Below are positions 57,950 through 64,000 of a stretch of DNA of 64,000 nt, piece after piece (within the stretch, counting starts at the first letter, position 1; every line of letters starts with the position of its first letter). Made by a program: the position numbers and the translations under genes. Below the pieces are notes generated by a model that did no database searches, had not been told where the DNA came from, and saw only the letters and a list, made by a program, of their open reading frames with translations. Source of the DNA: Protopterus annectens (taxonomy: Eukaryota > Chordata > Ceratodontiformes > Protopteridae); assembly GCF_019279795.1 (NCBI RefSeq), contig NC_056738.1:399332408-399396407 (forward strand), written 5' to 3'.

Positions 57950-59990
57950 GCTCTCAAACGGAAGGAACTAAGGGGATGTATGGCTCTGACCTTTCAGGAA
58001 AGGAGAGGTCAGCTGAGTGGCTGGGTATGGCTAGATGGTCAATAGGGGAACTGTGGAATAAAAAAATAAAAAAGAAATGTATAAAGGATGCTAAAGTGTG
58101 GAATGGAATTCAAGGCTTTGGCCAAATCCAGGCATGCCATGTGAATTTGAATTAAGTTTAATGCCTTCGTGACCTTTCAAAAGAGTCCTCCAGGTTCAAG
58201 AGACAGGATCTACCTTTAACCAAATTAAATGGGTTTGGGTCCAAGTTTTGAAGACTGCCTATGTCATTGTTTATGAGGTCCATAAATGATGCTGTCCTTT
58301 GCCTTACAGATAAGGCTATTGAGGCCGATATGTTTATAGTTGACCAGGTCAGTCATGGGTCCCCTTTTGCGGAGTAGAATGATTACTGTAGTTCTCCATA
58401 CTTCTGGTTTGAATTCAGTAGAAAGGTAGAGTCGAAAAGATGTAATAAGGAGTCACCCAGGCAGTGTTTGACTGGAGAAGACGACAAAGTGGCACCTTGT
58501 TAGAGCCCATGAAGCTAGTGTTTTTAACCCTGGAGAGAGCATTTAGGACTTGCTGGAGGCTATTCCAAGGGGTGGCGTAGGCATGACACTTTGCTGTCGG
58601 CAATTTGGAGGCAATGAGAGGGTAAACTTTGAGCTGAATTTACCCACTAATACACTGACGTAGGCATGCAAATATGCTACAAGCAATTTGGAGGAGATGG
58701 GAAGGTAAAATTACAGCTGAATTTGTCCACTAATATGTTGGCAATGTCCTCAGGGAAGGAGTATGTGATGTTATTTTCTATTAACTCAGAGCATTGCTGG
58801 TTATTATTTCTTAGGTTCCTAACATAGCTGAAAAATAGCTTTTTGGTTATCCTTAACATGGGTGGCAATTCACAATTTATACTTGCTATTGGAGGATTTG
58901 TTTTTGATTTTGCACTCTTCCCTAATTGAAGTGTTAAGTTTGCCTTTATGAGCTAGGAGTTTCTTTTTCCTACTGCAAAGTTTGTTGATACTAGAGTTTC
59001 ATCAAAGTGGTTTGTTCTTAAATCTCGCACTATATTTATGTCTTATGGGCACTGACGTTTCAAAACTTACTTGGATGTTGAGAGAGTGCCTGATGAATTC
59101 TTTGAAAACTGCAACATGTAAAGCAGGGTCACTTGGGTGAGGAGGGTGCTGAATTTCATCTCAGTTGAGCTAGATTTGCCTTAGACGAGTCAATGAAGAT
59201 AGAGGGGCTTTGAGGTGACTCAGATTTCACATCTAGTGTTCAGTTACTGTACGGTGATCACATTTGAACAGTGATTTGGTAACTGTGGGCTCTGAACATA
59301 GGGGGCTATATTTGTGAGAACCAGGTCTTATACTTCATATCCCCTCATTGTGATTTGTATTAGTTAGTCCAAAGATTTGGCAATGAAATCTAAGAATCTC
59401 TACATATACTTGCTTGTCATGAAGGTAGTTTACCCAGTTAATGAAGGGATAACTGAAATCACCCAAGAAAATATTGTCAGGTTCTATGATGAGGGATGTC
59501 AGTTTGCTAAGATAAGCCTAATGGTCTGCTGGTGTCATACATGGGGTAAGGTAGTTGGCTACTGTATGGTACTGAGTAAAAAGAATGCAGGGGAGTTCTA
59601 GGTCTTTGTTCTGCATTACAAGTCTGAAAGTAAAATTGTTTCTTAGGAACACAGATATACCTCAACCAGTGAAAATGTCCAGTGAGGCACTGGGTCTGAA
59701 GGAGTATTATACCTTAAACAATGCACTGCATGGATGCTTTCACTGTTCTGAAACTGTGTTCCAGTAACTAAACAATTATCAATATTTCCAAGAGTTATGA
59801 ATGCCTGTAAAGAGTGCAAATTTTTGTTTAGGCTTCTGGCATTAAGCAGTACTACATTTACATTAGATAGTCACCTGACCTTACCTAAAAAGTCAACATT
59901 CGGAAGAAAAAGTCTTAACCAATATATGGAAGCCATGAGGAGAGATGCAGGTCATCCCTAGCAAAGCAATTGAGGATGTCAACCATCTCA
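57950..59990 (-). mobile_element. CR1-like LINE (endonuclease and first part of reverse transcriptase)
   Basis: Minus-strand order: VVLLNARSLNKNLHSLQAFI (about 59820-59880) opens the APE endonuclease, then ILGDF-type FLGDFSYPFINWVNYL (about 59410-59450) and TVTKSLFKCDHRTVTEH (about 59230-59290). A linker with ITKKLFFSYVRNLRNNNQQC (58800-58860) leads to the start of reverse transcriptase with VWRTAVIILLRKRGPMTDL and GRSCLLNL followed by LDLAKALNSIPH (about 58100-58400). It stops there, so the 3' half has been lost or displaced, unlike the 5' truncation usual for LINEs. Several stops; inactive. Confidence 0.72.
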
Positions 59991-59999
59991 TCCCAAGCT

Positions 60000-60560
60000 G
60001 ATAAATACAGAATCCCAGTAGTTAAGCCAATGACTAAAGTTAATTAAGTTTAGTACTGTGTTGTGTGTTGGGGACAACTTCACTACTTAGTATGAGTAGA
60101 TTTCCTACTAGGCATTCACAGACTACTCAGTTAGGTTCTTCGTCAGTATAGTACCTTTAATGTATGCGGTTACCAGGCAAAAGACTCCTCCCAAGTTGTG
60201 TTCAGGCCTCTGTGTTTGGTAGCTTGTATACTTGGCCTGAATGAAGCATTCCTGCTGTCAGGCTTGTTAAGTGCTGCCAAGCTTTTAAAGTGATCAGACT
60301 GTGAATGCAGCATACAATTACTGAAACAGTTCTGAGAATTTTCTTATTTGATGAGCTTATGAATACTAAGAAAGCAAGATAAAATACTAAGCAAAAAATA
60401 TGAATTATAGGTGCTGTTGGGGAAAATGATAGAGTAGAATGTGGTAAAGGAAAAATATCAGTGTTGCTAAACAGCAGTAGCTTAGGCACAGAAGAAAAGA
60501 CAGTATATGAAGTTACATCAGAAGAACAGCTACAAAGCTGTCCTAATCCATGCCCCCCTC
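60000..60560. other. Unassigned intronic sequence
   Basis: No gene or recognisable repeat seen. Confidence 0.5.
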
Positions 60561-60564
60561 ATAT

Positions 60565-60780
60565 TCTTTAATGGAAGATCAAATAAAAAAAAAGAAAGAA
60601 AATCTCCACTTCTGCTACTGGCACACCAACCAGGAGGACAGATACATGCTTCCTCCCTCCTGCCTCAGCTCTTCAATAGAAGAGAAAAAAAAGTTCTGAT
60701 CCTTTTAATGGCATACCAACCAGGTGGCCAGATACATACCACCTCCTTCCTGCCCTAGCTCTTCATTGCAAAAGCCAGAG
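60565..60780. repeat. Two-copy tandem repeat, unit about 110 bp
   Basis: Two adjacent units share gcacaccaaccaggaggaca/gcataccaaccaggtggcca, agatacat and cctcc.tcctgcc..agctcttca. It lies directly beside the inverted tandem-unit repeat and may be part of the same larger repeat. Confidence 0.7.
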
Positions 60781-60864
60781 ATCAGGTACATTGGGTTCCT
60801 GAACTGCACACTGCCCCAAAACTCCTTTCTAACACAGTTAAAAAAAATAAAGTCAAGAGCACCT

Positions 60865-61265
60865 TTTTTTTCTTTTAAATTGTAGCAAGCAGTTGCTACA
60901 GTTTATACCAGACATGCAGCACTACAGCACTCAGGTTTTAGTTTAAAAATAAGACAGACTTTTCTTTTTACTTTTAAACTGTAGCAAACTGCTTGCTACA
61001 AAATAGCAAACAGTTGCTACAGACAGTTTAGACCACACACATTCCTCAAAAAAAAAATCTTTTTTTTTACCATTAGACTGTATCAAACTGCTCACTACAA
61101 CGTAGTGAGCAGTTGCTACAGTTTAGCCCACACAGTCAATGATACAGTGCTCAGATCTGACCACAAATGCAATACCAGCTTTTAAAAGCCGCCAATCACA
61201 TACGTCCAACACTTTGTCCCCAAGGCAGCTGTCCTCTTTGCCCTGCCCCAGCTACACTACTGATT
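60865..61265 (-). repeat. Tandem-unit interspersed repeat, copy 2 (inverted relative to copy 1)
   Basis: Reverse-orientation relative of 575-1020. It has the same gcagttgctacagttta-type units, the cagtgctcag boundary, the aataccagcttttaaaagc segment and a ccaacactttgtccccaa lead. Three units are recognisable. Non-coding. Confidence 0.65.
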
Positions 61266-63062
61266 AGAAGAAAACAAAGAATCCACATTGTGTCAACATA
61301 AAGAACATTTCAATATTCTATCAAATAGGAGCACAAAATGAGTAGTCTCTGGCTGTATCCTAATTATTTGCAGATGCAGTCAAAGTACAGGTCAGCTATT
61401 ATGACAAAGACAGCATGGGATAAAGGGATGCACGCTTCCCCATTTCAAGAATTCTCCTATGGGCAATGGCTACTTACACAGGAAAGCAGTCCAGCCAAAG
61501 GCTGTCTCGCAGTAAGTCTGTGCTGATGTTGCACAGGGGTAAAGTCTTAACTACAGCCCAGGCCTAAATTTGATTAGCAGTTCTGGTACTTGACAACTCA
61601 GGCAGGGAAGATGAGTGTACCCATCCTGGGGTTGAGGTGCACATGCTCAAGCCCACCACTACAGTTAAGAGGAGGCACATGCAGTTTTGTATACAAGAGG
61701 GGCAGGGCTCTGGCTGAGTTACACATGGAGGAGTGGATAATACACGATTAACTCATTACAATCCATCTCCTTGAATGGCATGAACACACACACTGGGAAC
61801 GAGCCTAGGCCTTAAGGGAATACGGTCCCTTGACAGCAGTATGATTCTACCCCAAGATGCCATAACTTCTTTACCAGCCTCAAAGATGAACTGGAGTTAG
61901 TCAAGGGTAGCTAAGATGGTATTGGTAGATCCACTGGATGAGAAGAGGTCCTGGGTACAGCTAATGGTCATCTGAGGGGAAGGCAAAAAAAATTAATTCC
62001 CACAGTGCCTACCACAGATTGCATCTCCTAGCACCCAGTTGTCAGCTTTTATCCTTCTTTTACTCCATCAGTATCACAGGTTAAGTCTGCCTTGGAGAAA
62101 TATCTTCCATTTGCTACACAGACATTTTTATAAACTGCTTATCAGTTTTAGAAATAGACAAGACAGTATACATACCTCTTTGAACGTTTATTCCCCAACA
62201 CTTCTTCTAAATGGGCATTGTCAAGAAACATGTCCACTGCCTATGAACACAAGCAAAAATGTTTTAGTGTTTTCAGCATGCCCACAATTTACTGCATTTG
62301 TGGTTTCAGTACCCCCACATCACTTGATGTGTGCAATACATTTTTAAATCTCTTAACGCTGCCTTCTAGTACTGGTCCAGTTTGTCTGTTTTTTTTTTTT
62401 TTTTTATTATTATTTGAACTTCTGATAGATCATTCTATGAAAAATCAATGCATTAAAAAAGAAAATGCATATAGACAGAGTTTGTGAGTTACAATAGGTA
62501 ATACACTTCAATCAAGAACAAATGGACAAAAAATTAGAATTAAACACCATCTATGTTAACTGGGCAGTAAAATCAAAATGTTGTCATGCTTTTGACCAAA
62601 GTATAGTTTCATTGACCTGTAACTCATCAAAAAAGAAACACTGAATCTCTCCCCAGTAAACTTCAAAAGTGCCTGCTAAACACAAACTTGTCTTCTTGCA
62701 GAGTCCTTGTTAATGCTCGTTTTAGAGGTCAGCTGGTATAAGATTTGATGATTCTGTTGACAATGTGCAGTTTGATGAACTCACAAGTCAACTTGTCACT
62801 TTAGTCCCAATTAAAACATACATATCAGCAACAGTCAATACTTACATACAAATAAAAGGGTAAGTCCTTGAGTATGTCGTTTTGCAATATGGTTGTTTAA
62901 AATATATATATAAAGGTATACAAAATTTACAGGAACAAATTAAAAAGGAAGCAACTTCCATTTGATTAGGTCTCTCTGACTACACTAAACTGTATATCCT
63001 GAGAACTGATACACAAACCTTTTCAACTTCATGAAACCCCATCTGATAGAATATAATTTTGG
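61266..63062. other. Unassigned intronic sequence
   Basis: No gene recognised; a T-run at 62389-62405 is the only simple repeat. In particular no upstream PRDX5 exon was found here on the minus strand. Confidence 0.5.
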
Positions 63063-64000
63063 AAAGAAGTTATGTACTCACCATAACATTCCATCTGTGT
63101 TGTCCATTTTCACTCTTCAACTGTTGGGTTTGGATCTGATCCTAGGATCTTACTTCGCCATTACTAAAGCTCGCTGTAAACAAAAAGCTCGCAAGCTTCT
63201 CACTTACCTATAGTGCATCAATCCCTAACATACCTCAGACCTTGTTTGCTGATTTTACCAGACGTGGTATCTATTAACATGCATATAAAAAAGATACTTA
63301 AAAATGTATGTGCCTATAGATGAAACTACCAGAAGCTCAATCAAAAAAGACAGTGGTGTCCTTATAATATCTCAATCATCCAGAAGTTTATAGAAACAAA
63401 GAATTGGGGTTGGTAGGCAGGAAGTTGAGTAAGAACAGATGGAATGTTATGGTGAGTACATAACTTCTTTATCTGATGTTGTCAACTTTCATTCTATCCT
63501 TAAATGTTGGGACAGAGTCCCCAGCTACCTAAAATCCCGAGTGGACTGTAAGGAAAGATATTCCTGAGCACAGTTGCACCAAAAGATGCCCTACCCCTCA
63601 AGGCCAGATCTAATTTGTAAGGCGTGACAAATTTATGCGGACTTGCCCAAGTTGCTGCTACACATATGTCGTCCATGGAAAACAAAAATACCGAAGTTGC
63701 CATGAATCTAGCTGCATGGGTTTTTACAGGTTTTAGTTAAGCTAAGACCTAATCTGTTATAGATGAAAGAAATACGGTCAGTCAGCCATTTGGCTACAGC
63801 TATTTTTGTGACTAGTTTACACAGTTTCAAACCTGCAAAGGAAACAAGCAATTGGTCTGTCTTTCTGATTTCTTTTATCATATGTAGATAAGAGTAATAG
63901 TCTGTGAACATCCAATAAATGTAACATATATTCACCTTTAGTTCAACAACTAATAGATCCAAAAGCAATGAAAACATCAAAGAGCCAAGCTGTAAAATAG
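63063..64000 (-). mobile_element. DIRS-type retrotransposon copy I, 3' end, runs off the right edge
   Basis: The left end (gaagttatgtactcaccata from 63066) and an internal complementary region at about 63434-63495 are near-identical to those of copy E. AAA borders the left end and TTT lies at the centre of the complementary region (63468-63470). Recombinase segments follow on the minus strand at 63500-63980, with IREIRKTDQLLVSFAG-like and AVAKWLTDRISFIYNRLGLS landmarks. The rest lies outside the window. Broken. Confidence 0.82.

Overview
The window looks like a piece of a large, transposon-packed vertebrate genome, most probably amphibian. The reasons are eight DIRS-type tyrosine-recombinase retrotransposon copies, Penelope-like elements, several LINE lineages, hAT-like and foldback MITEs, and only one recognisable host exon. 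Abundant DIRS and Penelope elements together with very long introns fit salamanders or caecilians, but the species cannot be fixed from this sequence. There are no operons, CRISPR arrays or bacterial features.

Host gene: the only host coding sequence I can support is the last exon of PRDX5 (peroxiredoxin 5) on the minus strand at 30290-30395. It has a good splice acceptor and its likely 3' UTR runs down to about 29.36 kb. No upstream PRDX5 exon was found by eye up to 64 kb, so the last intron is probably at least 33 kb and most of the right half of the window would be that intron.

Left block (1-10.5 kb): three decayed DIRS copies (B, A, C) lie head to tail on the minus strand. B carries an inserted Penelope 3' fragment and a tandem-unit repeat. 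The middle block (11.5-24.1 kb) is a nest. A minus-strand LINE is split by a plus-strand Penelope element with a 12-bp target-site duplication. The Penelope element is itself split by a nearly full-length DIRS (E) with inverted terminal repeats and an internal complementary region, and separately by a foldback MITE.

24.1-30.3 kb is mostly unassigned sequence with two copies of a short inverted-repeat element, followed by the PRDX5 3' UTR and exon. 30.7-34.2 kb holds an RTE-like LINE 3' end and an L1-like fragment. 34.3-38.9 kb is a DIRS copy (H) in which gag and recombinase are visible but pol is not, with a CR1-like LINE inserted. 38.9-54.3 kb is one plus-strand LINE of an R2/R4-like group, interrupted by two further DIRS copies (D and F). 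54.3-63.0 kb holds simple repeats, a tRNA-like SINE head, a hAT-like MITE, a CR1-like LINE and an inverted copy of the tandem-unit repeat seen near the left edge. A last DIRS copy (I) enters at 63,063 and leaves the window.

All eight DIRS copies face the same way, sense to PRDX5. Gag, pol and recombinase domains in each are broken. I found no clearly new functional system. The most informative signals are the nested insertions, the DIRS end and core structure, the splice-donor-like motif at the DIRS ends, and a conserved cysteine cluster at the start of DIRS gag.
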